From the NCBI RefSeq assembly GCF_019649055.1, contig NW_026570301.1:558001-622000 (forward strand): a stretch of DNA of 64,000 nt, written 5' to 3'. The stretch comes from Paramacrobiotus metropolitanus. Taxonomy: Eukaryota; Tardigrada; Eutardigrada; Parachela; Macrobiotidae. Position 1 is the first letter of the stretch. Each line of letters starts with the position of its first letter. Both the position numbers and the translations under genes were made by a program. The notes under the pieces were generated by a model. The model saw only the letters and a program-made list of their open reading frames with translations. It was not told where the DNA came from and ran no database searches. Of this stretch, positions 1 to 12,587 are shown in pieces.

Positions 1-2855
1 GCATGCACGGATCGTGAACCACGTCTGCTAACATAGCAGATCGCAACCACGTTCTGCGACCATCGGAGCCAACAGAAGCTCCAACCCGCGCTACATGGAA
101 TGAAGATACTCCGGCCAACCGACTTCGGAGCATGAACCGAGAGGATTACGCTAACATGGCGCTGAATACGTCGCTGCGTGTTCACCGCCATGTTTGCCGA
201 GCACCCGTGGCCAACTTCGGAACCGGGTAGCCGAGCAGCCTTCACCAGTGTAAACAGCGGACATCCCTCGGCCGAGTCGCCAACAGTGCAGGAAAACTCG
301 GATCTGACTATATGTACTCGAGCCGACCACAAAGGCCGACTTTGTACTTTGCCCATAACTTGGAGACATCACGAACATAGCTGCAGGCTGACCACACAGG
401 TCGGTTGTGCAAACCGACCACACAGGTCGGCTTTGGAAATCGAAACGGCCAAAACAGTAGCCGACCAAGAAGAATGGACGGAAGCTGGCCGTAGTCATGT
501 GGTAACTTCACCGGATTCTCCGTTTGAACCCAGATCTACAGGAACTCAACTAGGAACCTGTACCCGGAGTCCAACCGCAGTCTCCCCCGGACGATATCGG
601 GTAAACCAGCCGATTCACCGGTGACCACGACTACGCGCGTCTTGAACGTGCAGCCATTCCCTGAAGAGGAACAGCGACGGTGATTTGGCCGCCACTCCAA
701 TGACTCCGCCGCAACCTGCTTCCCCATGTCTTCTATGGAACATCCTAGGCAGATCGGATTAGAATATCCGACCTGCACCCCTTCACCAACACCCGCTGGC
801 GACGACCGCCTGTCCGCAACAGTAACAGTCAGTCGGCCTTCGTCAGCGGCAAAGATAGTCGAGACACAATTTCCCCGTGGACGTGAGGTGTCTACCCCAA
901 CAGAACGGCTAGGCGTCTCAGGTTCGCGGCAAAAAGATATGGAAGAATCGGATCTGACGACCTCAGGGAATTGCATGTGCATGAAGTTTAAACAGCTCGT
1001 CAACCGGGGCCACAAAGACCCCATGTTCTAAGCGAGCACATTTGCATGATGGAGTCACTCGGCCAACAGATGCCGGAAGAAATTGTGACCGCGCGGGACT
1101 CGGCCGCCCAGAGGCATGACCAGCTAACAGTAGCTCGGATCCGGCCCAGAGTTCTTGTCAGGAATCACAGAAGGAACGGAGTTGTGCTGCCGAACATCCT
1201 TCTGCCAGTCAAACGATGACCGAAGGATGTCCGAACAACGGAGACCCGGTCAACTGTAGCCGGACGCACAGAACTCCTAGGAGTAGCTCGACTTGATGAA
1301 CGCCGACTAGCCCCACATTGGGCGTGACGGTACAAGTCTTCCCAACCGACCTCAAATTGAAGATCGGATGACCCAACGGAGGTCGGAAGCACACGGTAAC
1401 CAGTCGGAAGGAGCGATCAGAAGTTGGAAATCGACCTCCCGGCGGAACAATTCAGTTTTTGACGGGTGAACACAAAGTTCATCTGACCTCGAGGAAGTCG
1501 GACATAACCGACCTTAGATGAAGTAATAACCGACCTCGAACGGAGGTCGGTAGTGACCGAACAGAAGTCGGAAGGATGCGACAACAAGTCGGCAAAGGTA
1601 TTTGGAAGTCGAGAACCGACTTTCTAACGGAAGAACCCACCTTTCGGACGGATGAACACACAGTTCATCCGACCTTCCGAAGCCAACATGACGGGAAAGA
1701 CTGATAGCTATCCGCGATGGACGAATTCGACTTGAAGGAACTTGTTTAGCCCTACATGGGCATGTTATTGCAGGTTAACCCTAGTCGACCACCGGCGGAT
1801 AGGCTGACCGACCTTGACTACAGGTCGGATGGGATAGCCGACCTCGAATAGAAGTCGACTTGACACTCCCATTGAAGGAACTCATTGTTTCCGACCGGAC
1901 CTTCGAGCCAGTTCGACTCGGATAACTTCAAACCAGGCTCGTGGTAGCAGATTGAACGGTTGTAACCGACCACTTTTCGAACGGAACCGCTGTACATGAC
2001 GACCACATAGGCCGCATGATTTACATACAGCTTTTTCCGACCTGAACTTCAGGAATTCGGAACATAGCCGAATTTCCCCAGCCGCCGGTCGACTTACCGG
2101 TAGGCCGACCTCGGTCAAAACCGACCCTGGTTCTATTCCCCATTCAGAGAGGATGCCTCGGCATTTGCAATTGCAACAGTGCCTCTCCATCCCTGACGGA
2201 CGGATACGGGTCGGAAGTAAGTGTTTAACCGTGCTTATCCGACTTCGGTGAATGTAACCGGTTACGACGGGTAACTCGGGAACCGATGTCCCGGACCCAG
2301 CCCTACCGGATTAGAAGTTGACAGGAGACCCCGTGGAGACTCAATTGCCCCGTGGACGTCATCCTAGTCGGAATAGGACCCCCGGACAGATTTTTGCATT
2401 TTTTTCTAGTATCTTTCCTAACAAACGGAATTGTATTTTTCTAGTTCGATCTCTTTAACAGATCTGTTTTGTAACCCCTTTTTGCTCACTGGAATTGTGA
2501 TTAAACTTTATTTCATACTTTCTTTCGCGCTGCATAAGCTTTCATTACATTTTTTTCTCTTTTTTTTTCTTCTTTCACATTGTTCTCCGTTGCCAACAGA
2601 AGCAAGAAGCCAGCCAACAGAAGCATCACCGGTCCAACGAAACGCCCGAGCGGCTTCCGGATTTCTCGGCCGTGAGTGGTTTCCACTCATGGGTCTGGAA
2701 GTGAAGAAGGGACGGTCAACCAGACACCGGACTCCCACTGCTAGAGGACGCGTACCAGCGACCCCACACTGGGTCCGACTGGAGAGTTGTGCGGTACTGG
2801 TGCGGTACCGAGTCGGAGTATCCTTCGCAGGAGCTCGGATTCCCGCCCAGAGGCA
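1..2855. repeat. CCGAC/GTCGG-rich non-coding repeat tract
   Basis: Dozens of short CCGAC and GTCGG words, often paired as small hairpins (an ACCGACC stem facing GGTCGG), are spread over 1-2340. A T-rich stretch follows near 2395-2580. Open frames are short, lie on both strands and match no protein I know, so I call none coding. The tract leads into a sequence that resembles an LTR end. It may be the 3' untranslated part of a large retroelement, but that is inference. Confidence 0.4.
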
Positions 2856-3294
2856 TGTCAGAGGCGTACGACTGCGCCTGGTGCGTACGGTCCACATTGG
2901 ACGTACTTGCACTCATGCTTGCCGTTATCGCCTCTCTCGCTGTACGTACGTGTGCTGCTGCACTGCACTCATCCGCTGAAGCGGATATACGCAGCGCATA
3001 CACTGAGCCACACTTGCTCTCTCGTTCCTCTATCGCAGTATGACTCAGCGTTCATACGCTCGCGTTGGATAGAGTCCAGTCTGCGCATCATCACACAGCT
3101 GATGGCTCACAGCACGTGCTTGCCGCCAGTTGCTTCTTTCACGCCATCAGACGCTCAAGAACCCACTTAGCATTCACTTGCTATTTAGCCATCAGTGCTT
3201 TGTTCTTGCTTTCCTGCTATTACGCAGCTTTGTTCCCCACTTTATTTGTACAATAAAGCATCACTCGTTATCCCCTCGTGCTTGTCTGTTACAG
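2856..3294 (+). repeat. putative LTR (3' or solo) related to the giant element's LTR
   Basis: The segment starts TGTCAGAG, as does the LTR at 42233, and ends CTGTTACA, close to the CTGACA end of that LTR. Both carry a CTTTATT stretch shortly before an AATAAA signal (here near 3253). The middle parts are similar in style but not clearly alignable by eye. No convincing primer-binding site follows, which fits a 3' or solo LTR. The boundaries are tentative. Confidence 0.35.
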
Positions 3295-3482
3295 GATGTC
3301 GAACAATTATTACAGTTTGAAGAACCTGAGTCAAGTAAAATGCTCGTACGAATTAAATGAAAAACAACTCCACATCCAAGTGCACCGTCAAATGGCGGCT
3401 CTTTCGAAAATCGTGGATAAAAAATGCAAAAAGGTTCAGTCATTCTTCTTCGTTTTGGATCGAATCGTGTACGATATCTAAA

Positions 3483-3710
3483 ATGCCACCAAATTCTCGC
3501 AAAAACGTTGCACCCGCACGTCTGTTGAACAACTTCCTCTCTGCTTTCAACATTGACCAAATAAAAGCTGTGTTGGACAACCAACAACACTCTGGCAGTC
3601 TTCAGCAAGGAGTTTGGAAATGTGCCTGTATCGCTGTTGTTCTTTTTGTAGCACGATCTGACAAGCAAGATAATATTGACCTGTTCCGGCAGTGTATAGC
3701 TTTCACATAG
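3483..3710 (+). CDS. unrecognised small ORF, 75 aa
   Basis: The frame opens with MPPNSRKNVAPARLL and includes a hydrophobic run (CACIAVVLFVA) near its middle. Codon use looks mixed rather than random, but I recognise no family and see no splice signals that would attach it to a neighbour. It lies between the LTR-like sequence and the first Tudor/F-box gene, about 380 bases upstream of that gene's ATG. It could be an exon fragment or chance. Confidence 0.15.
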   Translation: MPPNSRKNVAPARLLNNFLSAFNIDQIKAVLDNQQHSGSLQQGVWKCACIAVVLFVARSDKQDNIDLFRQCIAFT

Positions 3711-4092
3711 CGCTAATACAGTAACGAGAGAGCGTTAAGAAGACGTACGATCGGAGCAATGTGAAGACGACCCATTGACACAGATATAAATCGTTTGACG
3801 ACAGAAATAGACGTGGTGTAGAGCTATAGTTGAGACTGAATCACGGCGCCTCGATGCAGTATTTTCAACGTCTTCGCAATAAGGAATTCACGATTTCACC
3901 GGCGGAAAATTGCCATTTCCCTGCAAGATCGCGTGGATGCTCCTTAGTGGGTTCTTGCAGTTGTCGTAATGCACTTTGTAGTCGGTGACCCACCCAATAC
4001 TTAGTAAGTATCAAGCAGTGCCCGTGCATCAGTGACCTTTGTTTTCTCCCCGAAATTCTACTTCTGGAATATTAGTTTCGACTGTTTATACC

Positions 4093-6830
4093 ATGAACGC
4101 GACATCATTCTATTTCCGTAAATTGTTCTCGGATTCGCGCGAGCTAAACTACGGAAACACTGTGCTGGTTCAGCGCGACCACGGCGAATGGTGGCTAGGA
4201 TACGTTCAGAATATTGACGGTCCCTCCTTCTACGTTGACTTCGATGCCAGCAGCATCAGTCCCCAATGGATTCATTCCAGCCGTCTCTGGCCACACTATT
4301 TCTACGATTACGATTATAAATATTTATTTAATCAGGATTATTCGATTCAGGTAGCGCTACGGCAAACCCGTGATGATCCTTTGGTTTTCTGGCCGGGTAA
4401 GCTCATGGACGAGATTAACGCAAAACCATTCTGTGTTGTACATCTCAACGGGACGCACCGGCAGCACGTTGTGCACCGGAATCACTGCGCTGAAAGGCTG
4501 CCAGTTCCAGGTGACGGGAACAGTTTCTTCGATCGAACAACGGGTTTTTTGTACAGAAAACACATCATCCACTTTCCCAGAGCGCACATGTTGCCAGACG
4601 TGGATTTCGTCCCCACTTTCTTGGCCCGTACTTGTCAATTTATTTGCGGCAGTGACCGTAACGTATGTAATGCCAACTGTCGCTTTGATCGATGGATGCG
4701 TGCGGGCAAGTTGCAATTCCGCTGTACGTTCCATGAGGAGGGTTATGGAGAAGGTTTTGTCGGTTGTCGAATGTTCGTACAATTGGGAACTGATACCGTC
4801 ACGTTTGTCTGTGCCGAAGTGAACGACAACGGTGACGGTTGCAGCATGTTCTGGGACGAAGATTCTCTGAGAAAAGCTTGCGATGACTACCTCGCAGAGA
4901 AACAAAAGCTAGAGCCAATGGATATGGATATGACTCCATGGAACGCTCTCCAGCACGGTAAGTGTGATTTGTAACTAGGTTGAGCACTAATTAGACTATT
5001 TAGAGTGTAAGAAGGATGTCAGTAGTGCACCTAGATAATCCCTGTACTGGTTCCGGCCACCCGGCTGGAGTATGATGTTGTGGCTATACATCGTGCTTAT
5101 GTACCGCGCCAGATATAACCGGAACGTCACATTTTGTAACTATTGCCGGAACGTCACATTCCAGGCGGGTGACGGCAGCAAGCATAGGGATTATCTAGGT
5201 GCACTATCCCTCGTATGTTTTTATTGGTGAAATAAAATAAGAGTTTCGTCCCTCGCTACCTTTAATTTGTCTATTGCTCTGTGTAGAAATGGAAGGAGTA
5301 TCCATCACTGAACTTTCCCATCCGATCATGATTTTTATACTGCTCTCTCTGGATGTGGAGTCTCAGCTCCGGATGAGCAGGCAAGTAAAGTGTTTGCAGT
5401 TTTAACGGAATCACACTTATGGTATGCCGTATGGTACATTCGGTTTTGCTAAATAAGTAATCAGACAGTTCAAGCCAAAAAAAGCGAAAGCACTGCTGGA
5501 GTACACTGAACACAGGAAAACGAATATGGGGAAAAATAAATTAAACAGCTGAGGAGCCACTTGACCAACCACTTCCGCTTTATGAATACATAAAATCAAA
5601 TCCTTCCTCGTCATAGCGTATGTTATGACACGGCATTATACGGGCGGTCCTATGGTTGTTTTTAACGTGAATTAGCGCGCAAGATATGCGGGATTTAATT
5701 CGTTTTACCAAACACTTAATTTGCGATTCTTTGAGGCAACTGTGTGTGTCCGTAGAGTGGTATTTACAGCTAATACTGATGTTTAACAGGGTTTGCGCGT
5801 TGTGGAGAACACTTTTCCGCCAATACGTCAACCGCAACAACATCCTGTTCGATCTCTGCACAATGTGCGAAAAGAAACCACACGACTTCACAGGACAGTC
5901 TGTGGAAGATGTTGATCCGGACGTAACATCGGAATATGCCACATATCTCGTATACAAACTGGCAACGACGCTGGGCGGTGCTATTGCAAATCGGATTCAG
6001 ACGCTTGCGCTGACGGAAGACGGGAATCATTCCCACGATGGATTTTGGCTTACCAAAAGATTGACAACGACCGTAACAGTACTAGCCAACCAAGGCGTTC
6101 GTTTGCCGGCAATCATTATCAAGAACGGCCGGTTCGTCGATTTAGAACCAGTTCAACTTCAGGATATTCTGGCCATCAACCACGATATTGGCAGTGGAAC
6201 ATGGGAATGCAACGTGTTGCCGGCGTTAATGACGGTGTGTGAACAGCTGCTGCTGGTCAACTTCACGGCAACCCAGTTGCCTATCAGTGCAGCAATGCAG
6301 ATACTGGATATCGACGCTCCACTGGCTTTGCCCCCTTCTGAGAAAGCGCTAATGCGCCGGGATGATTCGGATGTTGCTCGAATCCCAATCAAAATCCCGT
6401 TTTTGCGTTTTTGCTCCGTACAGACACCCACTGAGCACGTGCGCATTCTTCTTGCCGCGGTTAACGATCACATTCCGGCCATCAGTCAGCGGGTGTACGA
6501 TAAAGTCACAGCGATGCATACGCGTTGGGTGCAAACATTGGCGTATCCGGATCAGTGGACAGGCATCCGCCTTCTCCTGCAATTGTACGTAGTAGCTCTA
6601 TAAAAATTCATTAGGTTTGATAACATAATCTGTTGGCGAATCATCTCAGTGATCCTTTACATTTTTGTTTTCGTTTGGCTGGATTTGGGAAACTCTTGCT
6701 TGGCAGGTTCAATAATCTTCGCCCTGATGATACCCCTCAACGTTGGATTACACTGGACCTTCGCCAACTGGAAATCGCTACGTTAACCCGCATCACCTTC
6801 GGAGCACTGGATGGATGCTTCCAAGACTAA
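4093..6830 (+). CDS. Tudor-like/F-box protein, copy 1 (intact, 4 exons, 625 aa)
   Basis: Exons by eye are 4093-4957, 5287-5380, 5790-6584 and 6707-6830. Phases agree throughout and the frame is open to TAA. Exon 1 begins MNATSFYFRKLF, the start shared by other copies. An in-frame ATG at 4039 is not conserved. Residues about 16-70 resemble a Tudor/Agenet barrel (VLVQRD, WWLGYVQ, VDFDASS, WIHSSRLWP). The rest of exon 1 has family-conserved Cys/His positions (VHRNHC, GCRMFV) and a GCSMFWDEDSL motif. Exon 2 plus the start of exon 3 form an F-box (ELSHPIM...LLSLDVESQL...SRVCALWRTL). F-box proteins normally dock on Skp1 in SCF ubiquitin ligases, so a substrate-receptor role is inferred; what the barrel binds is unknown. 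Intron 1 carries a MITE, and intron 2 starts with GC rather than GT. An AATAAA lies at 7074. Confidence 0.8.
5025..5204. mobile_element. 180-bp mariner-type MITE in intron 1 of copy 1
   Basis: Perfect terminal inverted repeats start GTGCACCTAGATAATCCCT, and the right end is the exact reverse complement. Both ends are flanked by TA (5023-5024 and 5205-5206), the target duplication of Tc1/mariner elements. An internal CCGGAACGTCACATT is directly repeated twice. There is no coding capacity. It lies wholly within the intron and leaves the splice sites untouched. Confidence 0.8.
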
Positions 6831-8171
6831 AGAAGGCATCTACGTACAACACGATTGAATGGACTTACTAAATTTCATTGACTTGTTTGCTTACTGCTCA
6901 TCGTCGCCTGCATGTTCTACAATTATGATAATATATTTATATGATGATTCACTGATGCTACTACAGCAACTGTGTTGATGGCTCTCTGTTTGCTGGAATG
7001 TTACTGAAATGTTATGTTTTGTTTTCAGTTAACTCGTAAGTGAAACGATGTTCACTGCAGCTCTAGGCGGATCAATAAATTTGACTGTTGTAAAGAAGGG
7101 GGAGCTGTCGCAAAAATATCCAGATTCAGATTATCCAAATTCAGATCATCCAGATTTAAATCAGATCAACAGTATAATAAACCGTACGGGTTACACCAGA
7201 GCCACAAAATCAAAATAACCGACGAAAACGAATGTTACTCTGTACAATGTCATTATGTATGGCCATAGTCGAAAATCTGGCGAATAAAATATTCATTTCT
7301 TTCGAAACCACTCTCGCTTCAACGAAATCGGAAACTGTTTTGACTGCCTCCAGCAAATCCAGCTACTCAATGCATAAAAAACATAAAATCTAAGAATTTC
7401 AGAAAATTTTAGAAACCCAAGAGATCTAAGAAAGCAAAGGAATGCTTAAAGAAAACAAAAACTAATTAACCTGGAAAGCATAATAAAAAGCCTTCAAAAA
7501 GAAACAACACGTTTTTGCGGCAAATTGTCGTATAATTTCAGGCGCTTATCTGGCTTGCTGCAGAAAGATTTGTTCACCTTGAGCGGGCATGCTATGAGTT
7601 TTTGAGGCTGCAGTAAAAAAACATTTAAATTCGGAAACTTTCCTGGTGTTGTCAACAGAATCTGTTCATGATTTGTGAAATATTTACCACGTGAGTGCAT
7701 GCATATGAAAGGACAGAAAGGTGAACAAGGTCAACCTTATGAAAGGTCAACCTTTATGCACTGCTCATGTTATAAACAGCAGCACTTTTTTATAAATTTT
7801 GCTGTACGGTTTCCACATCTGACAGCATGTGTTGGTAGTGGAGACACATGAATTCACTACAATCCTCTCCAATCCAAAATTTACAGAAACGATTTCAAAG
7901 TTTTAACCAAGCAGTGGGTTTAGGGTTAACCAAATGTGCGAGACGCGAGTATTTCCACACTTTCCACAAAATAGTAAATTTAATTACGATAAGATACGTA
8001 GCAAATTCCAAATGAGTAGTAAATCTATTTCAGAAAAACCTCATTCAAACAAATGAAACCAAGCTCTAACTGTAATGATCCTCCGCCTCGGTGAACAGCA
8101 AGCAAATCAACCATCAAAACTGAGAAGCCATAAAACGAAAACAGTCTAAAAACTACAACTTCAGCGCTGCA
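6831..8171. other. intergenic spacer between copy 1 and the minus-strand copy 2
   Basis: Apart from the likely poly(A) signal AATAAA at 7074-7079 for copy 1 and a short run of related CAGATTATCC / CAGATCATCC words near 7118-7160, I see no gene or mobile element here. It is AT-rich, and the frames in it are short and unconvincing. Confidence 0.5.
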
Positions 8172-9199
8172 TTGCCCTTTAAAGCACCCATCCAGTGCAG
8201 CGAAAGAGAGAGGGCTCAAGGCAGCAATGTCGAGTTGGCGAAGATCCATCCCATCCCATCGCGATCGAGTGTCATCGGCCCGAAAAGAATTGTACCTAAA
8301 CAGAAGGATCTATTACATGACGTTCAATAATTCAAACGTCGGAAGCAGACATTAAATACAATTTAAGAAAATCACGAATGCCGCCCCATTTGTCGGGATA
8401 GGCCAGTGTTCGCACCCAGCGTGCATGCATCGCGGTGACCTTTTCATACACCTGCTAACTGACGACGGGACACTGGTCGTTGGCCGCGGCTAAAACACTC
8501 CGGGTATGTTCTGTGGCTGTGTCTAGGGAACGTAACTGAATCCTCGGGATGGTTACTGAATATGGATGAGCAGCCCGGCGCATGAATGCTGCCTCTAAGA
8601 CGGACAAATCGCTGTAGAGTATCTCCCACGCTGCTCCGGTGATTAATTGTTCATCAGTGAAATTAATCAGCACGAGCTGCTCACACACCGCCATGACCTC
8701 CGACAACCCGCGGCATGCCCATCCTCCAATGCGGGGATTTCGTACGACAACCAGAAAATAGTCGGACGTCCACAGAGCGGCATCCCGCCCGTTCTTTACA
8801 AGGATGACAGGAAGACGAACGTTTCTGTCGGCTAACATGTTTTAACCATCGCCATCCTTGCGCCAAAATCGAAATCAATGTGAGAGTGATTAGTACTGAT
8901 TACCGTATTCCGTCAGCGCCAGCGTCTGTGTACTTGTAGGACTTATGCGGTCCAGCGTGGTTAACAGCCGGTATTTTAGGTACTTAGAGTATTCTTGTTC
9001 TACGCCGGGATCAACGTAGTAATACTCAGCGTACGTACTGTTCTGGCTGGTCATGTAAGCAGAGATCGAACAAAATATGAAGGTGGTTGGCGTTCCGGTG
9101 GTTAAATAATCTCCACAGCGCACATACCCTGCAATGCAATGTCAGGAATACAAGCCATTATCGGATGGGAAACTTCACTTATGGACATGTCCTCTAAAT
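8172..9199 (-). pseudogene. Tudor-like/F-box copy 2, exons 2-4 (broken)
   Basis: Read on the minus strand: an exon 2 remnant (about 9199-9145), exon 3 (9128-8360) and exon 4 (8295-8172). Exon 2 loses its second half and runs almost directly into the acceptor of exon 3, as if a deletion removed the exon end and most of intron 2. Exon 3 still opens with VCALWRL but has at least two frameshifts (near 9030 and 8840) and a TAG near the CPVVS motif at 8455. Exon 4 has lost its normal stop and runs on. Its exon 1 lies 8.7 kb away at 17922-18782 because a gypsy element separates them. Clearly a dead gene. Confidence 0.8.
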
Positions 9200-9534
9200 C
9201 TACGAGATACACCGATAGGAAGTGTCACGCCTACTGACTCACAAAGTACGGTATCAGTCCAACCGGTAAATCCTTCTTGAATGGAACGTATCCGGTTCCA
9301 TGTTCGACAGCTGTATCCTTGAAACATTTGACCGGTCTTTGCGGCCTCAAGGTACACTTCGAATTTGATCGGCGTTCCTTTTAACGGCCCTTGATAGTCA
9401 CGACACGAGGCTAAACCTTCGAGACTGACTACTCCAAGGTACGTGGGCTGGCTACAGTCGCATCCCACCACTGGGACTGCGTGTACCAGTCGAATTATGA
9501 ACCACAAGGCTGCCAATGCTACGATCCGCCACAT
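9200..9534 (-). pseudogene. env: env, N-terminal part (truncated by rearrangement)
   Basis: An ATG at 9534-9532 begins MWRIVALAALWFIIRLVHA, a good signal peptide, followed by a Cys-containing ectodomain start. The frame is continuous with the end of the integrase ORF, so env would need its own spliced or internal start, as in errantiviruses. Homology ends near 9200, where the sequence passes into exon 2 of the Tudor/F-box pseudogene; the frame closes at 9175 by chance. The remainder of env is on the plus strand from about 16091. The Env assignment rests on position, the signal peptide and the membrane segment in the other half. Confidence 0.6.
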
Positions 9535-12500
9535 CGAGCATGTGACCTTTGCCTGTCCCTGAACCGATAATCGGTTCGGGCATCGACGAGGTTCCTGGTG
9601 TTCACGCGGCGGATTTCCGACTATACGAGCCGGTTCAATCCTTCTTGGTCGAGCGAGTATAACATTACACGCGTTGACATAGAACTTGGTCTGAGTGGTC
9701 GCCCGCCCAGATTGACGCAGCGGTTCCACATCAGATGCGGCACCCTCACTGCCGGAGTCGGTCCCATCTCCATACGCTTCTGGTTGGTGGGGTACGGGCT
9801 CACCACCTATTGTTGATTGGTCCACTTCTGCTGGTTTTCCTTGAGGGATACTCGTTTCTTGTCTTCCTCCCGCTGAAGAAGATAAGAAAAGGTCATTTCC
9901 GCTTTCCGTTTTGTGGATGACAGACTCATCTTTGAGGGGTGCTGTGGGGATCCACCCTTCGCCTTCACCGTCTTCAGAATCCTCGTATAACTCGTTACGG
10001 TCATAGTACCGTTTGAGTTTTCTTACATGGACCACGAACTCTTGCTTCCGTCGTTTACCATGGGTGTCAACTCGATAGGTAACCGGCGACATCTCGGCCA
10101 AAATACGGTATGGACCATAATACCGGCTCAAGAGTTTGGTCGCCTTGCCTTTCTTACACGCTGGGTTAAAGACAAGGAATGCTTCACCGGGTTCGTACTG
10201 AACATCTCGGTTGGTATCGCGTCCAACGATATAGTTCTGTTGGACCTCGATCCGCGCGCCGGCTAGAGCGTGCACTTCTGCCAACCGCTGTCCGACGTCA
10301 CCGACAAACTTCGGGACATCAGTCGGAACTAATACGTCCACCGGAAGTACGGCTTCTCGCTCATACAACATCCGGTACGGAGAGAACCCAGTCACATCGT
10401 GACAGGAGGTGTTATAGGCAGAGACCACGTATGGTAACGCCGCATCCCAAGTCTTCTGGTCCTTATCGATGAATTTGGACAGCATCCCGGCAAGGGTTCG
10501 GTTGAACCGTTCGCAGGACCCGTTGGTCTGAGGATGGTAGCCCGAGGTAACTAACCTTTTCACGTTCAAGAGCTTATAAAGCTCGGTGGTGACTTCATTC
10601 AGGAATGGAGTACCTCGGTCGCTGAGGACCTTCAAGGGAATTCCGTGACGTAAGAAGATGTCGAACACCAGAAATCGTGCGACAGTCTCCGACGTCTGCG
10701 CCACCAATGCCTTTGCCACCACAAACTTGGTGAACAGGTCTGTGGCCGTGATGATATACTTCTTACCACCACTTGACCTTGGTAACGGACCCAGTACGTC
10801 CGTAGCCACAATTTCCCAAGGGCCTTCGGCACAAAAGGGCTGCAGTGGCCCCGCTGTAGCCGTGGTCGGAATATTCCGTGTCTGGCACGGCACACATGTC
10901 GCAACGTAACGTCGGACATATTCCACCATGGCCGGGAAGAAGAACCGTTCCCGGACCCGATCCCACGTTCGTCCGAACCCGAGGTGCCCTACGTACTTCT
11001 CATTATGGCACTCTCGTAGGATCTCTTCACAGCGCTGCTTTGGTACTACCAACAGCAACTGCTCCTCATTGGACCCGTTCGCCCGCCATCGACGATACAA
11101 AATCCCGTCCTTTAACACGTATGATTTTCGTACGATCGTGCCCTCCGCCTCGGGCGGAAACTCAGGTTGGCGCTCCGAGACAAACGCGGCCTTGGCCTGC
11201 TCGGCACGGAAATCTCTCTCCGGCCGGGCAACAACAGCATCGACCATGTTGACCTGTTGGACCGGTGGATAACGCGACAAACAATCACCATCGTGGTGAG
11301 TCGCTCCCGGTTTGTACCGGATCTCCAGCTCAAACTCTTGTAGCCGCAGCGCCCAGCGCACGAGTCGGCTGTGCGGTGTTTGGATTCCCATGATCCAACA
11401 CATGCTGTGATAATCCGAGAAGACGGTCACCTGTCGTCCCAAGAGGAAGTGACGGAACTTCTCAAACGACCATACGATAGCCAACGCCTCGCGTTCGGTA
11501 GTATGGTATCGCGTTTCAGCGCCCAAGAGACGCCGGCTTCCATACACGATCGGTCTCTCGCGACCTTCGTTGCCGCGTTGGACCAGCACGGTGCCCAGCG
11601 CGTACCCCGATGCGTCGGGGTGCATCTCCACTGGCTTCTCCGGGTCGAAGTGTGCCAGTACCGGTGCGGTACACATGGAGACTTTGAGGTCGCTAAACGC
11701 TTCCTGCTGGGCTTCCCCCCAGAAGAACGGCTGATCTTTCTTCGCCAGCGCATGCAATGGCGCTGCGATATGTGGGAAGCTCTTGATGAACCGGCGATAG
11801 TAAGAGCATAAGCCCAAGAAACTCCGCATGCCTTCAGATTCTCCGGCCGTGGAAACTCGGCGACCGCCATGATTTTCTCGGGGTCCGTTTCCGGTCTTTC
11901 TCTTGTTACGATGAAGCCTAGAACCCGAACTCGGGCCTTGAAAAAATGACACTTCTCCGGTTTTAGGAGTTTCGCATTGGCTAGGGCCTTAAACACCGCC
12001 TCTAGTGCCTCAAAGTGGCGTTCGAGTGTGGTTCTTCCGATGACAATGTCGTCGAGGTACACGAACACGTCAACCCACAACAGGCCACTAAGGACATCGG
12101 TGATCATCCGCTGAAAAGCAGCGGGTGCGTTCCATAGGCCGAAAGGAAGAACTTGGTAGTCGTAAAAAGCACGACCAGCCTGAAAGGCTGTGATCGCCTT
12201 CGAGTCTTCAACCAAAGGAACTTGCCTGTAACCGGACTGACAGTCAAGTGTCGTGAAGTACTTCGACCCGCTCAAACATGTCAGACAATCCTCCACGTTT
12301 GGAACTGGAAATTTGTCGGGTACGGTCAACACGTTGACCGCCCGGAAGTCCTGGCAAAGCCGGCTCCCCTTCTTATCGGAGCCTTTCTTAGCTGTTACCA
12401 CTGGACTACTCCAAGGGCTCGTCGACCGACGAATCACGCCCTTTTCCAAAATACTTATGACCTCTGTGTCTAACCATTTGAACCCTTCAGGCGAGTATCG

Positions 12501-12587
12501 GTACTGCCGTTGCGACACCGGTTGCGCATCAGGTTTCAATTTTGTTTCGAATGGTGACACGTCTGCATTACCCTTGCACTTACCCAT
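9535..12587 (-). pseudogene. pol: pol: reverse transcriptase, RNase H, integrase (frameshifted)
   Basis: The RT part (12587 to about 11850) has CQDFRAVN, LPFGLWNAPAAFQR and the catalytic FVYLDD. A frameshift near 11850 passes to the second frame, which holds RNase H (HPDASGYALG; SDY where the family usually has TDH), then integrase: an H-H-C-C zinc region (HNEKYVGHLGF ... CVPCQ), a DDE core (ATDVLGPLP, LSDRG, NGSCERFNR) and a GPYRI-type C-terminal module. Domain order PR-RT-RH-IN is that of Ty3/gypsy. The protein would copy the RNA genome and insert the DNA. The frameshift and altered RNase H motif point to an inactive copy. Confidence 0.85.

Noticed and set aside
178-624. Plus-strand frame of 148 codons in the CCGAC-rich tract
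   Set aside because: Low-complexity repeats keep frames open by chance. No domain, and overlapping frames exist on the other strand.
2431-2979. 182-codon plus-strand frame
   Set aside because: It crosses a T-rich tract and the proposed LTR boundary. Composition is not protein-like.
4039-4092. Alternative upstream ATG (18 extra residues) for copy 1
   Set aside because: Other copies share the MNATS/MNGTS start and have unrelated sequence upstream.
10878-11272. Plus-strand frames opposite pol of the gypsy element
   Set aside because: They are shadows of the integrase and RNase H region on the minus strand.
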